From Desulforamulus putei DSM 12395 (GTDB taxonomy: Bacteria > Bacillota > Desulfotomaculia > Desulfotomaculales > Desulfotomaculaceae): DNA of 64,000 nt. Numbering within the stretch: position 1 is the first letter of the stretch; each line of letters starts with the position of its first letter. Location of the stretch: the NCBI RefSeq assembly GCF_900129195.1, contig NZ_FQUY01000006.1:62001-126000 (forward strand). Direction: 5' to 3'. The position numbers and the translations under genes were made by a program. Under the pieces are notes generated by a model, which was given only the letters and a program-made list of their open reading frames with translations, was not told where the DNA came from and did not search any database. Below are positions 56,197-64,000 of the stretch, one piece after another.

Positions 56197-56673
56197 TTAT
56201 GCAAAGACCCCGTCGATCAGGGAGCGGGCTTTATCCTCTTCCAACTCGGTCGCCAAAACCAGTTCACTGATGAGAATCTGTCGGGCGTTTTCCAGCATTT
56301 TCCTTTCCCCGGAAGACAAACCTTTTTCTTTATCCCTGGTGAGCAAATTGCGGACCACTTCAGCCACTTCGTAGATATCACCGCTTTTTATCTTTTCCAT
56401 ATTGGCACGATACCGCCGGTTCCAGTTGGCAGACATAACGGATGTCTTCCCTTTGAGCACCCTCATCACCGTGGGGACCTCTTCCCGGTCAATAATTCCT
56501 CGCAAGCCAATCTCATTGCTGTTGTTGATGGGGATCATCACCTTCATGTCACCTATGGGGAGTCGCAAAATATAGTACTGTCGCTTTTCGCCCAGAACTT
56601 CTTTCTCCTCGATGGCCTCGATGACGCCGGCTCCGTGCATAGGATATACGACTTTGTCGCCAATCTTGAACAA
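56197..56673 (-). CDS. CarD family transcriptional regulator
   Basis: A 158-residue CarD/CdnL-type protein that binds the RNA polymerase beta subunit and stabilises promoter complexes in relatives. The N-terminal Tudor-like domain (FKIGDKVVYPMHGAGVIEAI) is followed by a helical DNA-binding part with SANWNRRYRANMEKI and ARQILISELVLATE. TTG 56673 follows GGGAGG at eight bases; upstream in-frame codons run through two promoters. Confidence 0.92.
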   Translation of the reverse strand: MFKIGDKVVYPMHGAGVIEAIEEKEVLGEKRQYYILRLPIGDMKVMIPINNSNEIGLRGIIDREEVPTVMRVLKGKTSVMSANWNRRYRANMEKIKSGDIYEVAEVVRNLLTRDKEKGLSSGERKMLENARQILISELVLATELEEDKARSLIDGVFA

Positions 56674-56703
56674 GGCCAATCCCTCCCAAGTTATGTTGTG
56701 ATC

Positions 56704-56732
56704 ATTATAGCACAAAGATCCTCCATTGTCAA
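56704..56732 (-). promoter_or_regulatory. Consensus sigma-A promoter, proximal, carD
   Basis: The minus strand reads TTGACA (56727-56732), a 17-base spacer and TATAAT (56704-56709), an exact consensus. It would start transcription a few bases before the carD leader. Confidence 0.85.
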
Positions 56733-56741
56733 AAATCATAT

Positions 56742-56770
56742 ATTTTAGCATAGGGCAGGAAGCATGTCAA
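56742..56770 (-). promoter_or_regulatory. Second sigma-A promoter, distal, carD
   Basis: The minus strand reads TTGACA (56765-56770), a 17-base spacer and TAAAAT (56742-56747), directly upstream of the proximal promoter. Two tandem strong promoters point to constitutive, high expression. Confidence 0.8.
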
Positions 56771-56796
56771 TAAGCATTTTATGACATAATGGTCGT

Positions 56797-56826
56797 TTGA
56801 CAAAGCCCCTTCCGGATGGCTATAAT
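56797..56826 (+). promoter_or_regulatory. Sigma-A promoter for the 131-residue gene
   Basis: The plus strand reads TTGACA (56797-56802), an 18-base spacer and TATAAT (56821-56826), 35 bases before the ATG at 56862. It is divergent from the carD promoters. Confidence 0.8.
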
Positions 56827-56861
56827 TGCTGTAACGGAGAGTAAAAGGAGTGGTCCGGCAG

Positions 56862-57257
56862 ATGAAAGACTTGCTTTGCGATCAGTTTCAAAATACCGTT
56901 TCTGAAATGCTGCTTTGCCATAGGAGCATTCTAGAGATACTATCCAAGGTGCAGGAATCCGGCGCCCGGGTTCAACGCTCTGTTGTACATTCCGTAACAT
57001 CCTGTGGTTGCCAGAAGATTGTTGCTGACAAAAGGCCTTTACCGGAGAATGCAACCCTTGTGGATTTGAAAAATCTATTGGATTCCCATCTTTCCGGCAC
57101 CCTGTGTGAAAATTGTCGTGACAGTATTGAAAATGAAATTGGTCGTTCTTTGTTTTATCTGGCGGCGTTATGCAATTTGCTGGATTTGAACCTGTACGAT
57201 ATCTTTATTAAGGAACATAAACATTTGGAAATTCTAAGGGAATACAACATGGCGTAA
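56862..57257 (+). CDS. Conserved hypothetical protein, 131 aa, MazG-like helices
   Basis: A plus-strand gene (MKDLLCDQFQNTVSEMLLCH) with six cysteines, including SCGCQK and CENC. Its C-terminal half, SIENEIGRSLFYLAALCNLL then DLNLYDIFIKE, has the helical pattern of MazG-like or DUF1573-type proteins often annotated in Desulfotomaculum. The canonical EExxD metal motif is not clear. ATG 56862 is 11 bases after AGGAG. It has its own consensus promoter. Function unknown; metal or redox sensing is speculative. Confidence 0.75.
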   Translation: MKDLLCDQFQNTVSEMLLCHRSILEILSKVQESGARVQRSVVHSVTSCGCQKIVADKRPLPENATLVDLKNLLDSHLSGTLCENCRDSIENEIGRSLFYLAALCNLLDLNLYDIFIKEHKHLEILREYNMA

Positions 57258-57309
57258 TGTGTTAAAATTCAAACCAATACGAAGAGGCGTGGTGATTCTT
57301 ACCACGCCT

Positions 57310-58398
57310 TTATGCATAGTTTTTATAGCGATCCTGCAGCAGCATTTCCCCGTACCGGGTAAGCCCTTCTTTGATGGACCTGGCCCGAACTTCACCAATC
57401 CCTTCCACCTCGTCCAGTTCTTCAATGGAGGCGCTGAGAATGGTGCGCAGGTATTTAAAGGTGGATACCAGGTTTTCAATGACCGGCAGTGGCAGCCTGG
57501 GAACTTTCCTTAACGCCCGGTATCCCCGGGGGGATACGCTTTGGTCCAGGATGCCGGCGCTCCCGGGATACCCCAGGGCCCTGGCGATCAGCACCAAATC
57601 CAGCAGATCCTCAGCCGGCCAGCTGCCGATGACTCTAAGGATGCTTTCCGGGGTTTTCTCTCCCAGCGTGGTGGCATAGTCCTGAATAATTAACAGTCCT
57701 TCTTCCTCCACATTGGCCACCAGTTCCTCCATCTGCATGGCAATGAGCCGCCCCTCGGTTCCCAGTTCACTGATATATCGTTCGATTTCTTTCTTAACCC
57801 GTAAAACCATCTCGATTCTTTGAATGGCCCGGGTGACATCAAACAGGGTAACAACTTCCCGCAGTTCCATCATAGATAACTCATTAATCACCCGGTCAGA
57901 CACTGAGCGATATTTTTCCAATGTTTGTACTGCCTGGTTGGCCTTGGCCAAAATCACCCCGATGTCCCGTAAGAAATATTTGATGGTCCCTTTGTAAACG
58001 GTAATGACACCCCTGCGTTGAGAAATGGAGATCACCGGCACATCACACTGTTTGGCCACCCGCTCGGCGGTTCGATGTCGAATACCGGTTTCACTGGAAG
58101 GAATAATTAAGTCTGGAATGAGCTGTTTGTTGGCAGCGATAATTTTCCTGGCATCTTCGCTTAAAATAATGGCACCGTCCATCTTGGCCAACTCATAGAG
58201 TCCCGCCGGTGTGAAATCGGCATTGATGGCAAAACCGCCCTCCGCCAGTTCCATCACCTCCGGGCTGTCACCCACCACAATCAGCGCCCCTGTTTTAGCC
58301 CGTAAAATATTTTCCAGCCCTTCCCGTAAAGGGGTCCCCGGGGCCACCAGTCGTAACAGTTTTAGTAATTTATCCTCAATTTTTTCGTCTTTTACCAC
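57310..58398 (-). CDS. disA: Diadenylate cyclase DisA
   Basis: Scans DNA and makes cyclic di-AMP. The 362-residue protein has the diadenylate cyclase domain (DGAIILSED with Asp74-Gly-Ala, RHRT at 107-110), a linker helix domain and a C-terminal helix-hairpin-helix DNA-binding part (DEVEGIGEVRARSI). GTG 58398 follows AAGGGGTG; in-frame upstream codons overlap radA. It ends the mcsA-mcsB-clpC-radA-disA gene order. Confidence 0.97.
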   Translation of the reverse strand: MVKDEKIEDKLLKLLRLVAPGTPLREGLENILRAKTGALIVVGDSPEVMELAEGGFAINADFTPAGLYELAKMDGAIILSEDARKIIAANKQLIPDLIIPSSETGIRHRTAERVAKQCDVPVISISQRRGVITVYKGTIKYFLRDIGVILAKANQAVQTLEKYRSVSDRVINELSMMELREVVTLFDVTRAIQRIEMVLRVKKEIERYISELGTEGRLIAMQMEELVANVEEEGLLIIQDYATTLGEKTPESILRVIGSWPAEDLLDLVLIARALGYPGSAGILDQSVSPRGYRALRKVPRLPLPVIENLVSTFKYLRTILSASIEELDEVEGIGEVRARSIKEGLTRYGEMLLQDRYKNYA

Positions 58399-58409
58399 GT
58401 TCACACCCC

Positions 58410-59762
58410 TTACCGCCCAATGGCGGCCTCCACTGCCTCCTGAAGTGATTGTACTCCCATATAATCTATTATACCCAATACTTCCGGTTGTTTGTCCATG
58501 GGCGGACCTATACAATTTTTAAAGCCTAATTTGGCCGCTTCCTGCAGGCGTTTATCCATACCTGCCACGGTCCTGATTTCACCGGTCAGCCCCACTTCCC
58601 CTACCAGCACCAGGCTTTCCTGAACCGGTTTCTCCTTAAAGCTGGAAGCGACGGCCAGGGCAATGGCCAAATCAGCTGCCGGTTCATCCAGCTTTACGCC
58701 GCCCACCGCGCTGACATAGGCTTCATGGGCGGAGAGTCGCAACCCCACCCGCCGTTCCAATACCGCCATGATGAGGGCTACCCGGTTGTAATCCACCCCG
58801 GAGGTCATCCGCCTGGGGACGCCAAAGCCGCTGGGGCAAACCAGCGCCTGTATTTCCACCAGCAGGGGACGGGTGCCCTCAAGACTGGGTACCACGGCGG
58901 AACCGGCCACGGGTTGCTCCCGTTGATTTAAAAACAACTCGGAGGGATTGCTGACCTCCGCCAATCCCGCCCCGCGCATTTCGAAAATTCCCAACTCATT
59001 GGTGGAACCGAAACGGTTCTTGACGGTCCGCAGGATACGGTAGGTCTGGTGCCGCTCCCCTTCAAAATACAGGACGGTGTCCACCATGTGTTCCAACACC
59101 CTTGGCCCCGCCAGAGTTCCTTCCTTGGTCACGTGGCCCACCACGAAAATCGGAATCCCTTTTCCTTTGGCCACCCTCATCAGCATGCCGGTGCATTCCC
59201 GCACCTGGGAAACACTGCCGGGGGCGGAGGTAACATCCGGGTGGTAAACCGTCTGGATGGAATCCAAAATAACCGTCATCGGGGCTGCTTCTTCAATTAC
59301 CTTCTCCACCACCGCCATGTCGGTCTCCGCCATGAGCAGTAAATCGGGGTGGAGGGCCCCGATCCGTTGTGCCCTCATCTTAATCTGCCGAACCGATTCT
59401 TCCCCGGAAACATACAAAACCCTACCTGCGCTGCCGGCAATGGCGGAGGCCGCCTGCAAGAGCAAGGTGGATTTGCCGATGCCCGGATCTCCGCCAACCA
59501 GAACAAGGGAACCGGGAACCAGCCCGCCTCCCAGCACCCTGTTTAATTCCGTAAGTCCGGTGGAGTATCGTTCCTCCTCCACAGTAACAATCTCTGTCAC
59601 CGGCACAGGACCGGTACCGGCAATCCCCCGGGCCGGCTTCTGCTGCACCACGGTAGTTTCTTCCACCAGGGAATTCCACTCCCCGCACCCGGGGCAGCGG
59701 CCCATCCACCTGGCAGTCTGGTGACCACAACTCTGACAAGCGTAGGTCGTCTTATTCCGCAA
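58410..59762 (-). CDS. radA: DNA repair protein RadA (Sms)
   Basis: A RecA-like helicase that helps branch migration. The 450-residue protein has an N-terminal zinc finger (CQSCGHQTARWMGRCPGCGEW, split here as CQSC and CPGC), Walker A GGDPGIGKSTLL near 95, the KNRFGSTNELG motif near 250 and a Lon-like C-terminal domain. TTG 59762 is eight bases after GGAGG. It is followed by disA after 11 bases. Confidence 0.97.
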   Translation of the reverse strand: MRNKTTYACQSCGHQTARWMGRCPGCGEWNSLVEETTVVQQKPARGIAGTGPVPVTEIVTVEEERYSTGLTELNRVLGGGLVPGSLVLVGGDPGIGKSTLLLQAASAIAGSAGRVLYVSGEESVRQIKMRAQRIGALHPDLLLMAETDMAVVEKVIEEAAPMTVILDSIQTVYHPDVTSAPGSVSQVRECTGMLMRVAKGKGIPIFVVGHVTKEGTLAGPRVLEHMVDTVLYFEGERHQTYRILRTVKNRFGSTNELGIFEMRGAGLAEVSNPSELFLNQREQPVAGSAVVPSLEGTRPLLVEIQALVCPSGFGVPRRMTSGVDYNRVALIMAVLERRVGLRLSAHEAYVSAVGGVKLDEPAADLAIALAVASSFKEKPVQESLVLVGEVGLTGEIRTVAGMDKRLQEAAKLGFKNCIGPPMDKQPEVLGIIDYMGVQSLQEAVEAAIGR

Positions 59763-60116
59763 CGAATGAACCTCCGTTATGACATATCTTGTGTAATATC
59801 TGGTATATTACGAACTTTTCACATTTTTCCCCATGGCCTGACATTCGCTGCCCCTTATGTAAATTCCTGCCTCTAGAAAAAAATATTCCACAATATGTAA
59901 AAGGTTGACTAATTATTTGTTAAGTTTACATAAAAAGAGCCTTTTTAATGGATGACTCTAGGAAAGGGAGTCGGGACTTCCGTTCTCCACCGCTTGCTCC
60001 GCAAAGTGGCTCGCTATGAATAACAGAAGTCCCTTGCTGATTCACAATGTTTACCTTCAATGTGAGAATATCAGGTTATCTCTTTTCCAACATCTTTCTC
60101 TAATTTACCGTTCTTG
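59763..60116. other. Spacer between radA and clpC with nested hairpin
   Basis: About 354 bases without a gene. It is rich in A/T near radA. At 59973-60033 a nested hairpin pairs GGGACTTCCGTT with AACAGAAGTCCC (11 of 12), with an inner CCAC/GTGG stem. A shorter AAGAGCC/GGCTCTT-like pairing near 59935 may help to terminate clpC transcription. A radA promoter is not clear. Confidence 0.5.
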
Positions 60117-62564
60117 TTACCCCGCCTTCCTTACAGTGATTTCCCCTTCCTGAGCATCCACCATCACCTGATCGCCCTTGCTGAAGGTGCCTTTGATCAA
60201 TTCTTCAGATAAGCGGTCCTCCACCCGGCGTTGGATTTCCCGGCGCAACGGGCGGGCGCCGTATTCCTCGCTGTAACCCACCTCTGCAAGCTTATCCCTG
60301 GCAGCCTCTGAGAAGGTGAGGTAGACTTCGTGTTCCTCCATGCGCCCGGCCACTTCCTTCAGCATCAGGCTGACAATTTCCTTGATATGATCGCGGGTCA
60401 GGGAGTGGAAAACAATAATCTCGTCGATACGGTTTAAAAACTCCGGACGGAAGGTACGCTTCAGGGCTTCTTCCGAACGCTCTTTCATTTTTTCATATTC
60501 TGCTTCTGCCTGGTCCACATTGGCGGCGAATCCCACTCTGCCTACGGTCTTAAGGTTGGATAACCCGACGTTGGAGGTCATTATGATGACGGTATTGCGG
60601 AAATCCACCACACGGCCCTTGGAATCGGTGAGGCGCCCGTCTTCCAGCACCTGAAGCAGGATGTTGAAAACATCCGGGTGGGCCTTTTCAATTTCATCCA
60701 GCAGCACCACGGAGTAGGGCTTCCTTCTGACGGCTTCGGTCAGCTGGCCCCCTTCATCGTAGCCTACATAGCCGGGGGGCGCCCCCACCAGGCGGGAAAC
60801 CGCATGTTTTTCCATGTACTCGGACATGTCGATTCTGACCATGGCTTCCTCATCCCCAAACAGCGCCTCGGCCAGCGCCCTGGCCAGCTCGGTTTTGCCG
60901 ACACCGGTGGGGCCAAGGAAGATGAAGGAGCCTACCGGCCGCTTGGGATCCTTGAGTCCCGCCCGGGCCCGGCGCACGGCGCGGGATACGGCCTTAACGG
61001 CATCGTTCTGACCGACTACCCGCCGGTGCAATACCTCCTCCAGGTTCAGCAGTCTTTCCGACTCCTCCTGGGCCAGCTTTTTCACCGGCACGCCGGTCCA
61101 GCTGGAAACGATATGGGCAATGTCTTCTTCAGTAACCACCAGGTTATCGCCGCCTTTGGATTGGTTCCAGTTCTCCCGGGCCTGGTTTAACTCGGCCAGG
61201 ATGGTTTGCTCACGGTCCCTGAGCTCGGCAGCCTTTTCAAACTCCTGGTTATTGATAGCCGCTTCCTTTTCCTTGCGGATTTCTTCCAACAACTTTTCTT
61301 TGTCTTTTAAATCCGGCGGGACGGTGAAGGCCTTAATGCGAACCCGGGAAGCGGATTCGTCTATCAGGTCAATGGCCTTGTCCGGTAAAAACCGGTCGGT
61401 GATATAACGGTCAGATAATTTGGCAGCGGCAACCAGGGCCTCATCGGTGATGCGGACCTTGTGGTGCGCTTCATATTTATCCCGGATGCCCTTGAGAATT
61501 TCAATGGTCTCTTCCACCGTAGGTTCATCCACCTGAATGGGCTGGAACCGTCTCTCCAGGGCCGGGTCCTTTTCAATGTACTTGCGGTATTCATCCAGGG
61601 TGGTGGCCCCGATGGTTTGTATTTCCCCCCGGGCTAGGGCCGGTTTCAGGATGTTGGCAGCATCAATGGCCCCTTCGGCAGCTCCTGCGCCGATCAAAGT
61701 ATGCAGCTCATCGATGAAAACAATAATGTTGCCCGCCTGACGGATCTCCTCCATAACCTTTTTCAAGCGGTCTTCAAATTCACCCCGGTATTTGGTGCCG
61801 GCCACCATGCCGGCCAGGTCAAGGGTGACAACCCGCCGGTTTAGCAGGATCTCCGGTACATTGCCGCTGACAATCCGCTGGGCCAGGCCTTCGGCAATGG
61901 CCGTTTTGCCAACGCCGGGTTCCCCGATTAAAACAGGGTTGTTCTTGGTGCGGCGGGAAAGCACCTGGATGACCCGCTCAATTTCTTTAGCCCTGCCCAC
62001 CACCGGGTCTAATTTATCTTCCCTGGCCAGGCGGGTCAAATCCCGGCTGAACTGGTCCAGACTGACGGTCTTGCAGCCACCGGCAGGGCAGCCCTGGCCG
62101 TGGCCGCCGGAGGGCTGCCCGCCTCCCGGAGCGCCGCCCAGCATATTGATGACTTGCTGGCGAACCCGTTCCAAATCAGCACCCAGGGCTGTTAAAACCT
62201 GGGCCGCTACTCCTTCCCCTTCTCGGATCAGCCCCAGCAGCAGGTGCTCGGTGCCGACGTAGTTATGGCCCAACCGGCGGGACTCCTCCACCGCCAGTTC
62301 CAACACTCTTTTGGCCCGGGGAGTGGGGGGAATGTCACCCGGTACCGGTTGGTTCCCCATCTCCACCATCTGTTCCACCGCTGCTTTTACTTTATCGGCG
62401 CTGATGTTCATTTGCACCAGAGCCCTGGCGGCAATCCCTTCTCCTTCCCGGATCAATCCCAGCAGGATGTGTTCGGTGCCGATATAGGGATATTTTAACC
62501 GGCGAGCCTCTTCCTGGGCCAACACCAATACTTTTTGTGCCCTCTCGGTAAATCTCTGAAACAT
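60117..62564 (-). CDS. clpC: ClpC ATPase
   Basis: Unfoldase of the ClpCP protease, controlling stress proteins and sporulation factors. The 815-residue protein has an N-terminal Clp repeat domain (about 1-150), AAA-1 with [10 protein letters not shown] near 210, a UVR segment near 420 that is used by McsB and MecA-type adaptors, and AAA-2 with [10 protein letters not shown] near 550. It is downstream of mcsB. Confidence 0.98.
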   Translation of the reverse strand: MFQRFTERAQKVLVLAQEEARRLKYPYIGTEHILLGLIREGEGIAARALVQMNISADKVKAAVEQMVEMGNQPVPGDIPPTPRAKRVLELAVEESRRLGHNYVGTEHLLLGLIREGEGVAAQVLTALGADLERVRQQVINMLGGAPGGGQPSGGHGQGCPAGGCKTVSLDQFSRDLTRLAREDKLDPVVGRAKEIERVIQVLSRRTKNNPVLIGEPGVGKTAIAEGLAQRIVSGNVPEILLNRRVVTLDLAGMVAGTKYRGEFEDRLKKVMEEIRQAGNIIVFIDELHTLIGAGAAEGAIDAANILKPALARGEIQTIGATTLDEYRKYIEKDPALERRFQPIQVDEPTVEETIEILKGIRDKYEAHHKVRITDEALVAAAKLSDRYITDRFLPDKAIDLIDESASRVRIKAFTVPPDLKDKEKLLEEIRKEKEAAINNQEFEKAAELRDREQTILAELNQARENWNQSKGGDNLVVTEEDIAHIVSSWTGVPVKKLAQEESERLLNLEEVLHRRVVGQNDAVKAVSRAVRRARAGLKDPKRPVGSFIFLGPTGVGKTELARALAEALFGDEEAMVRIDMSEYMEKHAVSRLVGAPPGYVGYDEGGQLTEAVRRKPYSVVLLDEIEKAHPDVFNILLQVLEDGRLTDSKGRVVDFRNTVIIMTSNVGLSNLKTVGRVGFAANVDQAEAEYEKMKERSEEALKRTFRPEFLNRIDEIIVFHSLTRDHIKEIVSLMLKEVAGRMEEHEVYLTFSEAARDKLAEVGYSEEYGARPLRREIQRRVEDRLSEELIKGTFSKGDQVMVDAQEGEITVRKAG

Positions 62565-62575
62565 AGGTTTCCCTC

Positions 62576-63649
62576 CTATCTGGTCGGCAGAGAGTTAAGT
62601 CTCTCTCGAATTAAGGTTGCTCTGTAGAGATCTCTTTGATACGGGTTTAACTCTGTTCCCTTCAGTTTGTTTAAAAAAGCCGGTCTGGTCATGACAATCA
62701 ATTCCATGATCAATCCCGCCGGGATGTCCGGAATGATCCCCATGTCGACTCCCAGCCTTAAATCCGATAAAAGGGTCATGGCATCGTTTGATGTCATGGC
62801 TCTGGCATATTTCAGCAGGCCGTAGGCCCGCCAAACACGATCCTCAATTTGATGCTGCTGTTCTCTGTACAAGGCCCGGCGGGCTGCCCTCTCCTGGGTC
62901 ACCAACTGCATGGCCACCATAATCAAGTTGTCAATGATTTCTTCCTCGGTCAGCCCCAGGGTCACCTGGTTGGACACCTGAAATAAATTCCCCGTGGCCT
63001 GGGTTCCCTCACCATACAATCCCCGGACGGTTAAACCCAGCTTGGATAAACTGAGGAGAACGGCATTAATCTGCTGGGTCATCACCAGAGCCGGCAGGTG
63101 CAACATCACCGATGCCCGCAGTCCGGTGCCCACATTGGTGGGGCAGGACGTCAGGTAACCCAGTTCTTCAGTGAAGGCAAAATCCAAGGTCTGCTCCAGC
63201 CCGTCATCCACGGCATTGGCCAGGTCCCAGCATTCCTTAAGCTGTAAACCCGGCAGCAGGCACTGGATTCTCAGGTGGTCCTCCTCATTCACCATAATGC
63301 TGATGACCTCATCGTTTCGGAGGACGACGCCCCTTTTTTCGGGTTGTTCCAACAAATCCGGGCTGATTAAATGTTTTTCCACCAGTATTTGTCTTTCCGT
63401 GGGCGACAATTCGGTCATGCGGCACAGTTCCAGTTCCCCGATGGTCTCCTTTATACCATCGCGGTTTATGGCCGATTGCACGGCATAGAGAATTTTGTCT
63501 GCATTTTCATGGCCCAGCAAGTGGGGGAAGGGGTAACCCGCCAGGTTTCTGGCCAGCCGCACTCTGCTGCTGATAACAACATCACTTTCCGGTCCCGATG
63601 CATCCAGCCATTTACTGTAAGGGTTGTTTACGGTTTCCTTGAAAGACAT
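62576..63649 (-). CDS. mcsB: Protein-arginine kinase McsB
   Basis: Phosphorylates arginines to mark proteins for ClpCP. The 357-residue phosphagen-kinase fold shows [16 protein letters not shown] near 30, the [20 protein letters not shown] stretch and the C-terminal phosphoarginine-binding region. ATG 63649 follows AGGGGGTG. It lies between mcsA and clpC. Confidence 0.96.
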   Translation of the reverse strand: MSFKETVNNPYSKWLDASGPESDVVISSRVRLARNLAGYPFPHLLGHENADKILYAVQSAINRDGIKETIGELELCRMTELSPTERQILVEKHLISPDLLEQPEKRGVVLRNDEVISIMVNEEDHLRIQCLLPGLQLKECWDLANAVDDGLEQTLDFAFTEELGYLTSCPTNVGTGLRASVMLHLPALVMTQQINAVLLSLSKLGLTVRGLYGEGTQATGNLFQVSNQVTLGLTEEEIIDNLIMVAMQLVTQERAARRALYREQQHQIEDRVWRAYGLLKYARAMTSNDAMTLLSDLRLGVDMGIIPDIPAGLIMELIVMTRPAFLNKLKGTELNPYQRDLYRATLIRERLNSLPTR

Positions 63650-63662
63650 CCCTCTGCACCCC

Positions 63663-64000
63663 CTATTGAATTTGCTGCTCCAGCTCTTTAATGCGGTCGC
63701 GGATTTTAGCAGCCTTTTCAAACTCTTCTTGTTTTACCGCATCCTGGAGCTGGCTTTTTAGGATCCGCATCTCTTTGGCCAGTAATGCTTTGCCGCCGGT
63801 CCTCCTGGGCACCTTGCCCGTATGGGTGGTACTGCCGTGGATTCTTTTCAGCAATGGTTGAACCCGGTCTCCAAACTGGGTATAACATTCACTGCAGCCA
63901 AACAACCCGCTTTTGGCTACCTGCGCTTCGGAAGCGCCGCATTTTTCGCAGCGAACCCGGGGCAGCGCATTGGGCGTTATATTAGCGCCGGCAAAATGAT
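63663..64000 (-). CDS. mcsA: McsA activator of McsB, N-terminus off window
   Basis: The visible 112 or so codons include two CxxC pairs (RCEKCGASEAQ and GCSECYTQFGD), a zinc-finger arrangement of McsA, and a C-terminal UVR domain (LKSQLQDAVKQEEFEKAAKI). The upstream part is cut by the window edge. ctsR should lie next to it. The gene order supports the call. Confidence 0.93.
   Translation of the reverse strand, partial: HFAGANITPNALPRVRCEKCGASEAQVAKSGLFGCSECYTQFGDRVQPLLKRIHGSTTHTGKVPRRTGGKALLAKEMRILKSQLQDAVKQEEFEKAAKIRDRIKELEQQIQ

Overview
The window looks like the chromosome of a spore-forming, low-GC Gram-positive anaerobe of the Desulfotomaculum/Desulforamulus type (Peptococcaceae). This rests on gene content and order (sigH, five tRNAs and tuf; the S10-spc-alpha ribosomal block; the mcsA-mcsB-clpC-radA-disA heat-shock operon; the germination amidase cwlD), on a cysteine-rich insertion in EF-Tu, and on intergenic heptamer repeats. 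The genus is inference. Nearly every gene lies on the minus strand, so transcription runs from the right end of the window to the left.

Region by region: 1-11.9 kb holds arginine biosynthesis, transcribed as argC-argJ-argB-argD-carB-argF and then argG-argH (argH runs off the left edge). ARG-box-like operators precede argC and argG. A 30-codon holin-like mini-gene with its own ARG-box promoter sits between argF and argG. carA is not in the cluster. 12-15.5 kb holds a radical SAM enzyme and a LigB-like/AMMECR1 fusion (AmmeMemoRadiSam group), then a plus-strand FliK-like/FlhB-like pair. 15.6-18.8 kb holds a cysteine-desulfurase-like enzyme, cwlD, rpsI and rplM. 18.9-20.1 kb is a decayed zone with a heptamer array and remnants of a sigma factor and its partner gene. 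20.1-38.7 kb runs from truA and the ECF transporter through the alpha, spc and S10 ribosomal clusters, with secY, map, infA and rpoA. 38.8-43.2 kb holds tuf, five tRNAs, sigH with a long structured leader, rae1 and rlmB.

43.4-46.9 kb is an A/T-rich accessory island: a divergent ThyX, a structured intergenic leader, a SIR2-SLOG protein resembling the Thoeris effector ThsA, and, translationally overlapping with it, a divergent ThiC-family enzyme. No TIR gene is visible. This is the best candidate for an undescribed system, probably nucleotide signalling or defence. 47-59.8 kb returns to core genes: mrnC, cysS, cysE, gltX, glnS, ispF, ispD, a PIN-TRAM protein, a CarD-like regulator, disA and radA. 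60-64 kb holds clpC, mcsB and partial mcsA.

One structural point matters for anyone using the assembly. tuf joins the sigH-tRNA side directly to rpsJ, whereas relatives normally carry about 25 kb (rpmG, secE, nusG, rplKAJL, rpoBC, rpsL, rpsG, fusA) between two tuf copies. That is either a genuine rearrangement or a collapse of the two tuf repeats.
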